In this document: positions 32,908-45,929 of the stretch, one piece after another
Position numbering within the stretch: position 1 is the stretch's first letter
Layout: the number at the start of each line of letters is the position of its first letter
From: Morinoia aosen
Lineage: Eukaryota; Arthropoda; Malacostraca; Amphipoda; Talitridae
Assembly (NCBI GenBank): GCA_030386875.1
Contig: CM059562.1
Coordinates: 77,620,095-77,684,094, forward strand
Length of the DNA: 64,000 nt
Direction: 5' to 3'
Program-made: the position numbers and the translations under genes
The notes under the pieces: generated by a model
Told to the model about the DNA's origin: nothing
The model's database searches: none
What the model saw: the letters and a program-made list of their open reading frames with translations, nothing else

Positions 32908-34569
32908 TGTCGAGAATCTGTTAAGAATAATCAATTTTGCGAATTAAAAATGAGAATTTAGGGGAAAATTTTAATTGTGTGTAATGAATGTCTGGCTTTG
33001 TTTGGCTTACTTAGAAATATCTCAGAAAATCCCAGCAGTACAGGAGGGTCGCTTCAACATGTATGTTTTTATGCCGTATGTTTAACTCAGCAATGTTAGG
33101 AGGCCGCGATAAGATGCGAGAGCCCAAAAAGATGTCTGTTTACATTGTGTGTTGTTTCTGGAGAGGTCTATTTTGTGGCGTTAGCAAATCTTTCATTAGG
33201 GCGAGCCCTTGGGAAACTTGAGACGGTCGAAAAAATGCCTACCCATGTGCAAAACAAAGCCGCCTTGTAGTCACACATAAATCGAGACACTCAGGCCGAG
33301 AGATACGGCAAACCAACGGTCGTTTTCGAATGAGCAGAGAGTGAGAATGCGGTACTACCAATTAGAAGAGAGAAAAGGCGGTCGCAGTCAAGGTCCGAGG
33401 ATTCTTATAGGCCGAAATAAGTACAGAGGACAACCCTCAGGAAATAGGCTAGGCGGCGAAACGAACAAAAGGCAGTTCTGCAACCGACGCCGCGACGCGA
33501 AGTATAAGAGATAAAACGCGGGTGTGTTCGCTGTAACAAACGTGCTCAAAGATATAATGAAAAGTGATTATTGGATATATTGAAAATTATACTAAGTTTC
33601 ACGCCAAAATGTGATCATGAAATTCATACATTTTCTCGTTTTACTTGCAGAAGAGCAAATTAAACTCGCAGCGTGGGAATCAATTAATGGAACACTTAGG
33701 CGCAACGTCTCTGGGGAGGGTAAGAGCGAAGCCGTTTCTTGGGAAAAGATGATTTTCTTTTATAAAATTGTCTGAAATTTATTGGCATACAGTAATGAAA
33801 AATTGAAATGGTTTAAGGGAGCTTAATGGGTGCTATCATAATTAATAAGTTAAAATTTTGTCTTGCCAGGTGGGGCGGAGTCATATGTCTGAGGATTGAT
33901 CAGCTCGAATGAAAGGAAATCGACGTGTGGATATACTGAAGAGGAATAAGCAAAATAACGTCATCACTAGACATTTTCTGAACAGTGAATAAGGCAGTCC
34001 TTTGAACTGAAGCGAGTCGCGGACGAATGTTTGTGGTTGAAGTGACCATTGCCCACTGTGCTGCTGGATCAACTGAGATAGAAATAGGACAAGATAGATG
34101 AATTCTCATGTGTAACTCTTGTAAACTTAGCGGCGGCCGGCTAGCCAATATTTCAGTATAATTATGTGATGTAAGTCATTTGACGTATGCTATTTGATGC
34201 CATTACTTAATTGACATTATTCCTAACACCATTCATTGTGTGTACGCTCATTAATGTTTGTATGACGTATAGCTTGAAATTATAAATGTTAGGCATAGTA
34301 TATCCTGTGTATCATGCCCCACAATATCAGAAGCGATCACTTGTAATACCACGGAGGGCGCTCAGAAAATGCGCTACGTAAGTGGGTCAGCGATCACCGG
34401 TGAGTACCTAGTCTTTTTAGTATATGTACAGTAATTGCCGATTATTATTCATTAATTTGTGTTGTATATGTATCCTTTGGAGGTGTGCCATTCCTCAATT
34501 CCGAGAGCCGGATCTTGTTGTTAATGAAATGTTAACAAGGAGGTGAAGGGCACATTTCTCCTGACATCA
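32908..34569 (+). repeat. 3' LTR of the gypsy-type element
   Basis: 1,662 bp, matching the 5' LTR apart from 20 substitutions and a 2-bp insertion. It ends TGACATCA, followed by CTAACGAATT of host DNA. Confidence 0.92.
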
Positions 34570-35568
34570 CTAACGAATTTTGGTGTAGAAAATGTTGAAC
34601 TAATTTGACGTAGGTCGGAGGAAATGCAATGAATGTTAGTGTTAAAAAATTATCAAATCTGTTTATGTTGAGGCGAATTCTCAAACCGCTGATACTCATA
34701 TTGATGAATAGCTGGAGAAGGTCAAGTGAAAGGAAAGAACTAAATAGAATAGTATATAGTTGTTGGAATTTGGGCCCATGACAAGGTTTGTGCTTAATTT
34801 TTACCGTGTTGATGAATTGCGTGCAAATACCGAAGTTTTGAAATAAACACTGAAGGGAAAAAAGGTGCAAAACCCTGCTCAGATTGTGTCTTTAATACTT
34901 AGGAACTACCAAGACCGTCTGAACCTGAGCAATTAAGTAAGGAGAACGTGTAGAAGAGTTTCATTTTCACGATCGTAATCATCTACTGTATATGCCCACC
35001 CAAGGACCAAAATTTTGTCTCTGTTGTGCAGCAGCTTGAAAGATTGCCTCATTTACGTTGTAGCTATGCTTCTGAGATATATATCTACTACTCTTAGTTA
35101 CAGCATCATTCTTCCCATATGCTGTAATTTAAATATATTATTGAAACGGGATAGCTCATTTTTATCTCATGTGAAAATATAAAATGTTTTTCGATTATTG
35201 TTTTTGTAAATAAAAAATGGTCTTAATTACAAGGGCGTACTTTTCAAGTGATTGTGAAATCCAGCATCTGCATCAGTTGAGCTCTCCTTTACCCCAACTT
35301 TGTGTAGCACACAACCACACAATAGAAGGGTCATCAGAACAATACCAATACAGTGTAGAGTTAGAGAAGGTAGCGTAAATTTGGGGTAACATTGCTTCAC
35401 TTTCATAATAGTTTTATCTGTGTTCTTCTAAATACGTTCTGCGGTAAAATCAAACACCAGGCACCGTTTTTAACGGACATGAGGCGTAGAAATTTAGTTG
35501 CCTCTCCACTAACAAGTACATACAAAGCTCATAGACTACAAAAATGCAGTTGTCATAAGCTTCATCGA
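34570..35568. other. Unassigned AT-rich DNA
   Basis: Nothing recognised. Confidence 0.45.
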
Positions 35569-35690
35569 CCTCAAAGAAAAACTGCATCAACCTCAAAGAA
35601 GAGCTGCATCAACATCAAATGAAAACTGCATCAACTTCAAAGAAAAACTGCCCCAACCTCAAAGAAAAGCGCTTCACCTTCAAAGTTTGA
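35569..35690. repeat. 22-bp minisatellite
   Basis: About five copies of CCTCAAAGAAAAACTGCATC plus AA, increasingly degenerate to the right. Confidence 0.85.
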
Positions 35691-36500
35691 CACACATATA
35701 AACCCACAAACCTGACAATGGCAGCCGTCCCGCAGTGAAACGCTAATCAACACATGAAAGGCGACAGTAACGCAGCATACGAGAAGAGGTAAAAAGCCCT
35801 CTGCCAAAGATTCATCCGCTTACAGCGGCTATTTCCAAGAAAACGGCCTTGTGTGCAGTCTGTGTGACCAATGAGACGAAGAAGATTGCACCTTATTAAT
35901 GCTAACGAACCTGACGACATTTGGGTCGGACTGACGTGCGTGGATGAGATTAGGAGCCAGCGTCTGACACCTGTCACGCCGGTCATCAGCGAGCGCGCGG
36001 TAGGGCGCACATCTGCAAGTCTACCTGCGCTGGGTGCAGCCGCGTGGGAGAAATGAATGCGATTTAAAGGGACCAATTATGAGCGCTTTCCCTCCAACAT
36101 GTAAATGGGATGGTGCAGCCCGCGGTCTGATTGCATGCATTCAAAACTTCGTGTGAGGGCGGATGGGGAAGTGAGACAGTGAAAAGGAGATATGAGGCAT
36201 TTTTGGATCCTTTTATATTTTTATGAGCACTAACCGAATGCAATCTCACGCATACAGTTCCATATACAAATAGGGTATATTTCTGAGCGGGCTGAAAATT
36301 ATTGAACCCTGCAAATGCACAGTAAATGAAACATTATTAAGTCACTTCCCATGCCTCAACTCATTCTTAATCATCATTCTTTTACAAGCTTAAAGTAACC
36401 ATAATCTGTGTTCAAAATTGTGAATTCACATTTTAATTTATCAATGATAAAATACATAACGTTAGACTGTTTACAATCGTTGAATGGCAATCAAGTATGA
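35691..36500. other. Unassigned DNA, GC-richer around 35870-36050
   Basis: 35870-36056 is open on both strands and CpG-rich, but no protein is recognised. Confidence 0.4.
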
Positions 36501-36713
36501 GTACAACGAATAACCTCCGTACGTGGCACCCCAACACGTTCCTCTTACTCCCTTCTGATGCTGAATTTTCGGTCTCGTCTCGACGTGCTCGCCTCTAAGG
36601 ACCTCTCATATTTCCAAGTCGACGTGTCCGCACTCCAGTCGTCTGCAAATCTGCTCTCACTGCTGGACGTCGACGAGAATAAACCCGCCGACTTACGTCG
36701 TCAGAAGAAGTAA
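36501..36713 (+). CDS. Coding-looking terminal segment, unknown
   Basis: The frame opens after TGA 36498-36500 and ends at TAA 36711-36713. It reads M-L-N-F-R-S-R-L-D-V-L-A-S-K-D-L, then Y-F-Q-V-D-V-S-A-L-Q-S-S-A-N-L-L-S-L-L-D-V-D-E-N-K-P and a basic end. Third positions are GC-rich compared with the surroundings, and the residue mix is helical and protein-like. The pyrimidine-rich GCCTCTAAG ending at 36599 could be a splice acceptor. It could be the last exon of a host gene or the tail of a transposon protein. I do not recognise it. Confidence 0.3.
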   Translation, partial: VQRITSVRGTPTRSSYSLLMLNFRSRLDVLASKDLSYFQVDVSALQSSANLLSLLDVDENKPADLRRQKK

Positions 36714-37854
36714 TCAAATAAATATAAAGAGTGTTAAACAACAGAAATTGAATTTACACTCATGAACGTCAGTTTTATGTTAAGAATCTAGCCTTCACCA
36801 TGAATATAAGTGTGCTAAGAAGGCTGAATAACAGCGGAGTTGAGACTAGCTACGCAGATCACGACGCTGGTGCATTTCCGACACTTCCGACTCCCAGACT
36901 GGATTTGTGGTGTTGGTTCGCCTTAGAAACATACATTAGGCGAGTAAATTATCCCTCAGAAATTAGAGCTTGACAGCAGAAAACTTGTGTATGCAATAGC
37001 TGCCACGGTCGCGTAATACGAGAGAGTGAGGCCACAGAATGCGCGTCTCATCACTCGCAACACGCCGCTCCATTTGCCAGTGTCAGAAACACGTCATCTG
37101 TATGCATGTGGCGCCCTCGCGCTGTGTCACCATTGCTCGCTCCAGCAGCAGCTCCACGTGGCCTGGCATCGCGTCCACGCAACACAAAATCCCCCACAGT
37201 CATTCACGTACTGACGTTAGTTTTTGTTGATGGTAAAAACATTCTGTTGAGTCTTTGTTCCTCATACTAGCTGTAATGTGTTGTATTTTATGCTCAGTGA
37301 TAGATTTATTGTCTTCAAACCCGCTCTCAGTGGAGCAAGAACTCTCCCAGCCCTCTCTCGGGGTTAGCTGAATGTTCAAATTCAGGATCAAACTTATTCT
37401 AGCTCTCATGATCATTCAATTATCGAAGTAACTAACTTCACCAAATCCACTGTAGATTCATCAGTCATTGACATTAATCAGTCATTTATCATTTAGTGTA
37501 AATATAGTCCTCTGCGCATAGATGATGCATCAGTGTTTTTCTTTTTGTGAATTAATTGGACCTGTTGTAAGTTAAGCACTGATTTATGGCGGACAGATTC
37601 ATATTCTTAAATACCTTTTCAAATAACAAGTAATGCAGATTGTGTAAGTGAAAAACTGTTTAACTATATCCTCTCATGCTCCTTAAGGTAATTAAAATAG
37701 TGGCACGTAAGCGAAGCCTAAAGTTACTCACGCTCTTAATTTTCATCTCTGATTCCACCATGATCCCAGAGGTAAACTCCATCCCAAATTGATTCACATA
37801 AGCCACTCAAACCTTCAACTTCACCTCAAACTCGACCCCGGCTACACCCACTAG
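36714..37854. other. Unassigned DNA
   Basis: 37020-37200 is GC-richer, with short open frames in two phases; nothing recognised. Confidence 0.4.
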
Positions 37855-38093
37855 TACATCGAGAGTTGCGTGTAAATCGCCAGAGACGAGCCGAGTCCCT
37901 TGACGCGGTGGTGAATGTGGCGACATTACTTCGCTCGTCCTTCATCGAGGGGTTCATTACGAGTGTGGAAGTTGAGGCCGAACTCGAGGCAGCGAGAGCA
38001 TGTCAACTGGAGCGCCAGCTGCCTAACTTCGCTAACGAGCTCTCCACGTTCGCTGAGCGTCGCCGTTGTGGCTTGTACTCGAGCCCTACATGA
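37855..38093 (+). CDS. Coding-looking segment, unknown
   Basis: An open frame (in all from 37776, no ATG) ends at TGA 38091-38093. From about 37866 it reads R-A-E-S-L-D-A-V-V-N-V-A-T-L-L-R-S-S-F-I-E-G-F, then V-E-V-E-A-E-L-E-A-A-R-A-C-Q-L-E-R-Q-L. It looks alpha-helical, with GC-rich third positions. The pyrimidine-rich CACCCACTAG ending at 37854 is a possible splice acceptor. It may belong with 36501-36713 or be part of an unrecognised transposon. Confidence 0.3.
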
Positions 38094-40321
38094 TCATCGT
38101 AGGTCCTTAGACCAGGTTTCGTCTGCTTGGTCTGGTATTAAGCATGGAACTTTTCATGTATGCTTGTGGTAAAAATGTGGACTCTCTCAATGTAAAATGG
38201 CATCTATTGAGCGAGAAAAATTAAGTCTCCAGCGCCTCTCACTCTTGAGTGATATCAAACTGGCATTCTTACTCTTGTGTTCGCCCGTTTGTTCGTCTTG
38301 AGTGCACTACCAAAAATTTTCCACTTCTTCTCTTAAAATTCACTTAAAATGAATCATTCTGAAGCGATCATTCTAGGATTCCAAAGATGAAACATCGCGC
38401 AGCTTCAATCATAGTTCAGCTGCTGAAAAATTCTAAGACCAATACAGATTAACATCTGCATTATAAGAACGATTTGCTTAAACGTATACGTTGGGAACTT
38501 TCTTTGGATATTGATAATTTCTAGTTCCAATTAATATAATGCTGTTGAGCTCATTTCCCTAAACAATACAAAACCAAAATATAGAAAAGTTTATGAATAT
38601 AAGTCGTTCATAGATCTCGTCTGTTCTCGCAATAACTCATTTTGAAATACTTTTAGGATGAAAATCTTCTTCCGGGCGAAGATTCACAAATTTTGTATAT
38701 GTAAGCGACCGTATTACTGTGCAGGAGTGTGGCGGCCCTCTCATGATCCCCATGAAATTTGCAGACGTACGCTGGGGATGTGAACTAGTTACAAGCACAT
38801 CGGATGTTAGCACCGCACGTCAGATGTTCAAGCGACTTGAAGGGAAAAGTTGCTCGTTTTCAAGGCCTTAAGATGTAATGTGCATTCGAACGTTCAATGT
38901 GGAAGTAAAATGCATTGGATTAGTAATGGTTAGTACATACATATACCGGGCTTTTCCTCCCTATGGGAGGGTAGCCGACAGCAGGCCAACCAATGGTTAG
39001 TATGGTAATGGATAGTAGTCTCTGTTAACTAAATTTTTCTAATTCGACTTTAGCTTAATTCGAACGTTATCCAGCAGCTTTATATATGCTGTCGCACCTC
39101 GCTACATACGCAACTATTCAGGCCGTCCAGTTCATTGAAACTTTAATTAACGACGCACATTTCAGGAGCTTCACACGATCATCAATGAGAAACCTTTATG
39201 GCATATTGAATTTTTCATCAACTCAAAAATACTGAGGCTTTTGCGTCAGTTTCACGGCTGTGAGCAATTTTCCATTCGGATTTTTTATTTTAGGCATAAT
39301 AATTTAACTCTTCATCAATGACTTCCCGGAAAAGCTTCATGGTGTTAAAATGAGGCAAAAATTCTCTACGTGATAAAATATGAAACTATGATAGTGCTGA
39401 TACTTTTAGGCGCTAGCAATTCTCGTTCATTTTTTTCTGACAGAGCATTTTCAGCTTTAATGTTCATTAGAGGGACCCGGGAGTTACCAACTGCATGGCA
39501 ACGATTAGGTTATGCTTGATTACAGATGAAAATTAGCTCTCAATTTTTTCCAGCTATACAATTTCGTGCTCAAACGTAATCGATTTCTTTCAATTTTACT
39601 ATTTCTGTTCTCAAAGATATAGACGTAATTTAATCGGGGATTAAGTGCTGTAAAATGAACCATTTGCTTTAAGGTTTGTTTTTCGTGTATAATCATTATT
39701 TAAATTGGCTTATTCGAGTCAGCACTTGTAAGTTTTCCTTGATTTTTCTGCCAAATCGATTAGGTGCTTCATTAATTATTATTTCACCCTTTGATTTGAA
39801 CATAACTGATTAGAACATTACTGATATTCGCGCTTACTTTGAATTGACCCTGATGAGTTCCGTTTGAGATTATGCAGCTAAATTGATTTTATTTTTCTCT
39901 TACTTCACAAGAGCAGTTCCTTCAAGGACTTAGGATTCTAACTAAGACTCAGGCCAAAGTCTGCCATTTGCATCCATTGCGAACGGATGCAATGAAGCGG
40001 TCTGGGAAATACGGAGCCTAAAGTAATTCCTAAGCCTTTTGAAATAAAAGAACTTCTTTTTTCCAAATCCTAAACGTTTATACGCAAAGACCGAGCTCGA
40101 AGTCTCCCTCCATATTGGCTTAAAAAAGCCTCTATTGACTAAACGTCTTTTGGAAACTGGAAAGACCAGAAAAACTCATGGGAATAAATTAATTTCGAGC
40201 GTCGGAATTATCCTAAAAATCCTAACAACATCTTGAAGGGAAATTTTTGAAGAGGTGAGGGCGAATAAAGACTTCTGGGGTTCATAAACAAGCAGCCGTG
40301 ATGAGGGGCTGCGCTCTGAGA
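38094..40321. other. Unassigned AT-rich DNA
   Basis: Contains a short hairpin CCTCCCTATGGGAGG near 38959-38973; otherwise nothing recognised. Confidence 0.45.
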
Positions 40322-40790
40322 CCTGGTGATGGTTGGTGGTGGTGGTGGCTGAGGATTGCTCTGGTTGGAGACGGTCGGTGGTTGCTAAGGATTGTATTCG
40401 GTAGGGACGGTTGGTGATGGTGGCTGAAGTTTTATTGATTGGTTTTGATTGGTGATGGTTGCTAAGGATTATATCTGGCAGACGGTTAATGATGGTGGCT
40501 GAGGTTTTATTGGTTAATAACGGTTGGTGGTGGTGGCTAAAGATTACATTAGTTAACGACGGTGGATGATGGTGGTTGGAGTTTTAATGGTTGGCTGCAA
40601 TCGGTGAGGGTGGCTATAAAGGGTTGTATAGCAATGGTTGGTGGTGTTAGCTAAGGATTGCAATGATAGGTAATGGTGACTGACGATTGCGCTGTTTGGT
40701 TACGGTTGGTAACGGTTGCTTAAGATTGTTCGAATAATTTGTGATAGTTGCTAAGGAGTGCAACGGCTTGGAAGACGGTTGGTGAGATTA
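40322..40790. repeat. Degenerate ~45-48-bp minisatellite
   Basis: About ten loose copies built on GACGGTTGGTGATGGTGGCT followed by (G/A)AGGATTG and a variable linker. The G/T-rich bias is on the plus strand. Confidence 0.75.
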
Positions 40791-41749
40791 TGAAGCTTTC
40801 CAGAGGTTCAAGCATAAATGGTAGCTCACAGAATCATGAGGCTTGCTGGCAGACAATGCAAACTAATGTGAGTGACAGGGAAAATAAAAAACTGCAAGGA
40901 ATGACAGGAAAGACACTGAGGGCTCGTTAAACATATGAACGGGCTTCGAAAAGACGGTTAGTTATCAAATAGGGTGGGTGATGCTGGGTTTGGGCTTGTA
41001 CGATCAAGCTATGATGATGTTTTCAGGAGACTCACGGATGCTACCTTGTATGAGAGTCAGCAACATTTCAGTGTCCAGAAAAAATATAGAGGCAGTGGTA
41101 CGCAAGAATTCAAGTCGAGAACAACTGAGATGAAACTTAGAAAATTTTGTTTTAAATAAATGTGAAATCATTCATCAGGTTCTATAATAACTGTTCATGG
41201 CTCACTTCTCCGAACGCTGTGAAGAAAATATCGTAAATGTATTTTTATTTGCTGCTGTCAAAAAGTAATTTCTAAACATCCATTTTAAATCTTTCCAAAC
41301 ATCACTTCCTCATTAATTTTACCTTAAAAAACGGAAAAAATTAAATGAAGGTATAAACAGACGAAAAATAAAACTGCTGCTGTTCTTCATAAGATTTTCA
41401 GAGCGAATTTCGCGGTGCGGCAAATACATTTGAGCACGCCCACACGGGAAAATATCGACACAGCTATGACTTCTGCGCTGCCAATACTTTCATTTCCTAG
41501 CTTTTTGAAAAGCGCGGATGGTTTTTTGTATGAATGGGCCCCTCGCAGAGCAAAGCAAGAAGAATGAATGCATCAATCAGGCTGAAAAGCACTCAAAGCA
41601 AACCGTGGCACCCCAGTCCCGCCTCAAATAAACTGTAACTGCGACTCTATGGCAACCGCAATTTGTCTCTTCTCCTGAATACCTCTAATGGATTTACGAC
41701 TGCCACCAGAATGTCCTTTGCGACGGCCACTTCAGGATCTGTGTGACGC
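40791..41749. other. Unassigned DNA
   Basis: Nothing recognised. Confidence 0.45.
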
Positions 41750-42440
41750 TCTTCAATGAAGGAATTACGGCGTTACGTTCTGTGTCATTGCCTTCGTGGA
41801 AAGTGGAGGAATTACCGCTTTACGTTCTGTGTCATTGCTTTCGTGGAAAGTGCAGGAATTAGTGTTACGTTCTATCTCATTGCCCTCGTAGAAAGTGAAG
41901 AACACACAGCGATAAAGGGGTTTTTAAGTGCACCTTTCTGGGAGATGAAGGAATTACGGCGTTTCGTTCTATGTCATTGCCTTCGTGGAAGGTGAGGAAA
42001 TTACAGCGTTACATGTTTTTTAAGCGCCCTTTCCTAGTAAATGAAGGACGTTACGTTCTGTGTCATTGCTTCACTGAAATAGGAGGAAACACCATGTTAC
42101 AGTTTTTTTAAGTGTGCCTTCTTGGTTAATGAAGGAATTACCGCGATACGTAATGTGCCATTGCCGTCATGGAAAGTGGAGGAATCACCATTTTACAGTT
42201 ATTTTAAGCATACCTTCCTGATAATTGAAGGAATTGCAGCTCTATGTTCTGTGTGATCACCTTCATATAAAGTGAAGAAGTTACAATTTCGCAGGGCTTT
42301 TTAAGTGCACTTTCTGGCAAATGAAGGATGTTACGTTCTGCGTCAATGCCTTCATGGAAAGTGAAGGAAACACCATGTTACCGAGTTACAGGCTCTGCTT
42401 CCTTCGCCTTTTTGTCAAATGAAGGAATCACAAAGATTTG
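41750..42440. repeat. Degenerate minisatellite, ~47-bp unit with longer composite units
   Basis: Starts with a 45-47-bp period (marker ACGTTCT at 41775, 41822 and 41867). It then continues as longer composites that add TTTTTTAAGTGCACCTT and a repeated ATGAAGGAATTAC block. Confidence 0.8.
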
Positions 42441-43754
42441 TGCATTTCCGCGTTGATGGAAGTAAACGGATAATAAGTTAGCTGGGTTTTGTATGGTGGC
42501 TCGTAGTAGATGTAATTATGCGCAGCGTTTTCACTTCTATTACCGTTCTTTTCAAATAAAAGGACCATCATTGTGCCAGTTTTAAGCATCATTACTTGAT
42601 TATAAATGAGGAAATGCTGCTCTGTAGATCTTGGTCAAATTTTGAAGACAATAGAAGATTTGTTTTGTTGTTTATTCTTGTGCAGATAATGGCGAAAAGA
42701 TCTTAATAGCCTTAGCTACCGTTAATTTTGGCGGAGTTGGGTATTGCTTCTGAAGCAAATTTTGATTTTGATTCTTTGTCGTTTAAATATTTCTGAAAAA
42801 TTGTCGCCCTTCTTCACTTCAAAATCATTGTCACCATCTTCACAAATCTCAAGTGAAACAAAATTAGAGAATTTGGAGTTCCTATGAAATGAAGTTTGCT
42901 TACAGAATTAAATCTTTTCCTTGCGTTGCACTCGCCTTCTTCTATAGCAACCACAATATTCGTAAACGGGATGTTATTTATTATTTGCAATACAAAAGTG
43001 TAGATCTCACGAACGTGTTTGCATAAAATGGCTTACGTATTGTATTAGAAATATAATGATGGCTAGTGAATCATTTGTTTCAATGCAATGTTCAAGTCCA
43101 CAATCGGAGTTTCCTCACTTTTTATCAATGGAATATAACCTTCCAATCCCAGACACGCGTACAAACGACCGGATAGTCTTACCAGTCGCAACAAAAATAA
43201 ACAAAATATTTTAGAAAATAAAAAATTTTTAAAATTCATTCGCAATGTTCTTTGTGACTTCGTTATGACGTAGGAGGACGAGACCAGGAGGTTTGTTTCG
43301 TTAGCACAAATTGTACACATGATTTTTAGATACTGTTTAAATAAATGGAGATTTTTGTAAATATTTAAGAAAAGTCTCTGGTTGCAAATACGTTCTATGA
43401 CTTAAGTTGTATGCAGTGATGAAATAGGCACAATGCGACGAATTTGTTTAGATGGTGATATCCATCCAATAATACTTTTCTTTGAGAGAACTTCACAAAG
43501 TAAATATTTGCATTAGCGCGCAGTATTTCTAAAACTATTCTTATAAAAAAGATTAAAAAATCAGAAATGCTTTCTTAAATAGCGATTTCATTTTTGAACT
43601 TTAATTCATTTACATAGTATTCAAATGTGAAACTCTCTTACAGCAACAACAGCATTCCATGATGTTCAACGTATTTAGTACGTAAGCTCAATATTTTAGA
43701 CATGGACTGCCAAGCCTTACTATATACCTCAACCTAAATATTGACAACAATCGA
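42441..43754. other. Unassigned AT-rich DNA
   Basis: Nothing recognised. Confidence 0.45.
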
Positions 43755-43882
43755 GATTCCCACCATGATTAACAATCGCGATACCTACCATGATTTAAGA
43801 TCGTGGTATCTATGATGATTTGCAATTGTGATATCAACCATGGTGCACACTCGTGATATCTATCATGATATAGGATCATGAT
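43755..43882. repeat. ~26-bp degenerate tandem repeat
   Basis: About five units of the type AATCGCGATACCTACCATGA plus TT; several units are themselves partly palindromic (ATCATGAT, ATCGCGAT). Confidence 0.65.
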
Positions 43883-44011
43883 TTTTTAATATGTACGTGC
43901 AAAAATACAATTTTTTACCTTCTTCACACTGACAAAACAAAACCCACAAATAGGACTCCCCAGCCATGATCTATTCTGAGTAATTAAGTCGCGGGTTCCA
44001 TACCCTATCGC

Positions 44012-44078
44012 ACCAACCCTCCCCCCCTCCCCCACCCATGCCTTTCTTTCCCCCCCCCACCCCCCCCACACACCCCAA
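44012..44078. repeat. Poly-C / CCA-rich tract
   Basis: A strongly C-rich plus strand with runs of seven to nine C. Assembly or slippage errors are likely in such runs. Confidence 0.85.
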
Positions 44079-44400
44079 GGTGCCTGTGCCCCGGCGTCCT
44101 CGTCCACAAATGCGGATTTACGACCAAGATTTTCCAAGAGCGCTTTTTTCGCGAGCAAAAATGACTCACCTCTCGAGTCGTAACTGGTTTATTTTTCGCG
44201 ACCAAAGTGATCATCTGGCGATGCAATAAACTCAGCGTCGGAGGTCGTTAGCTCTGAGGCCTTATTTGGCGCTTAATTTTGGCGCCATCTGTCATTTAGT
44301 GTGCCGCTCGCGGGGCAGGGAAAGGCGTAGGCGCAAAAAATGGTTCCGCCGAAACCTTTATTTATTAGGAGTAAGTTAATAAAATTAGACAATCACGATT

Positions 44401-45929
44401 TGTGACTGCCTCAACAATTTCTATCGACGAGGGGAAGGTTCAGAAAAGTCCACGGATGATGCAAAACTTGTCTTAAGCAGCCATTATTGTACATAAATTT
44501 TCCTGAAATAGAAAGGTCTAGTTAGCACAAAAGTAATACAAAAAATATACAGTTTTTAGAGATTGCATATCTAAAAGTGATTCAGAGGGCAAACCAGAAA
44601 ATAAGGACGCAAAAATTGGGGCAGAACTGCATCACTGGCACAAGAAAATCTAATTCAGAGAACACGGGTAATACTTCAGCGGCTCATTCAACACCCAAAT
44701 CATTGGCGAGACTTAGTACAATTTTCATACGAGCATCCCAATGGCACAATCAGATATAACCAGTCAACCTAATGAGGCCCTCATTAAATACTAAGGTCAG
44801 GCAGTAGGCTCTACACACTAATGTCCAACCAGGTAGATGCTGAATTGAAGTTACACGGCTATTCCCATGTAAAAATGCATGTCCAACCCGGTAGACGCTG
44901 AACTAAAGTTACACAGCTATTCCTACGTAAACAGTGCCTGACAACTTGAGTTGTTTCTGACTCACATGACTAGTCACAAAAGTCTATCAATCTATAGTAC
45001 CACCTGGGCATAGTTAAAACACACCCATCTATAAAGGTGGCTAATAAGTGAACAAGGGGGCACACTTAGACACCTCTGAACAAGTAAATAGTTACCTAAC
45101 AGGCATGAACACATCATCAACCAGGCAATATAAAATATCCGCAGCACAGTAAAAATCACACAAATAAAAATAGGCAAAAACCACCACACTCTACAGACTG
45201 GTAAAATAGCAACTTGAGTGAGGAATTACACAATTCTAGAGTCCAAATACCAGAGTTTAAATCCACTAACATTAATCGTGAATGATAACAAGGATCTATA
45301 TAATGCAATGTGCTTAGATCAAATCAACAACTGAGCACAATGAATCCAGCTGTGAATTCCAGCAAATAAATTAAGTAGCACTGACAAGCACAGAACAAAT
45401 CAGGCTCAACAATATAATCAAAACATGACTGAGTGTTTGCAAGAAAGTCTCACAACCCTGTCCAACACAGGGCAATACCACTAGACAATTTGAGCCAGGT
45501 ACAAATAGGTAAACACAGCATTACATTATATTGGCACCGCGAATGAAGAATCAGTATCTAGAATTGTAAAAGCACAAACAGAAAAACTGTGACAGCACAC
45601 ATTCTAACATCCCCTGAAATCTTTTAGCTTTTCTAGGACCTAAGAATTCACTGTCTAGTAGGAGACACAAAACAGACATCTATAGGGACCCAATGCACTT
45701 AATATTTAGCACTCTTTACTTACATTTCCTTCTCTGGAGTCTACACACTACTTCAACACAACTGGCGGCCTCTACTCAGCTCGCAGAGTTTAAATACCTA
45801 ATGTACCGGAAGAGAGCGTTTCCGGAAAACGAGTGAACGTGCGGACTGGTTCCCTCGATATTCGAAGGCACAAATTTTCTACCGCTGTTTGAAAATAGAA
45901 ATTTCCTAAATTGCTGCGAAGGCAGCACA
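44401..45929 (-). repeat. 3' LTR of the BEL/Pao element
   Basis: Read on the minus strand it begins TGTGCTGCC and ends GGCAGTCACA. It contains the last eight codons and the stop of the Gag-Pol frame. A TATTTAAA box lies at 45796-45789. Confidence 0.95.

Larger units (their letters stand above)
23631..34569 (+). mobile_element. Ty3/gypsy-type LTR retrotransposon, near complete
   Basis: 10.9 kb between LTR ends TGTCGAG... and ...GACATCA. Order: LTR, 370-bp leader, gag, -1 shift, pol (protease, RT, RNase H, integrase), 2.55-kb noncoding region, polypurine-rich stretch, LTR. The domain order with integrase last in pol is that of Ty3/gypsy. No envelope gene was seen. Flanks are AAAAC on the left and CTAAC on the right, at best an imperfect target duplication. 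LTRs differ by about 1.2 percent, so insertion is fairly recent. Confidence 0.9.

Noticed and set aside
44992-45189. 65-codon hydrophobic minus-strand frame (M-W-W-F-L-P), repeated at 52213-52410
   Set aside because: It is in the BEL/Pao LTRs and is duplicated by them. There is no homology I recognise, and it sits in LTR sequence where chance frames are expected.
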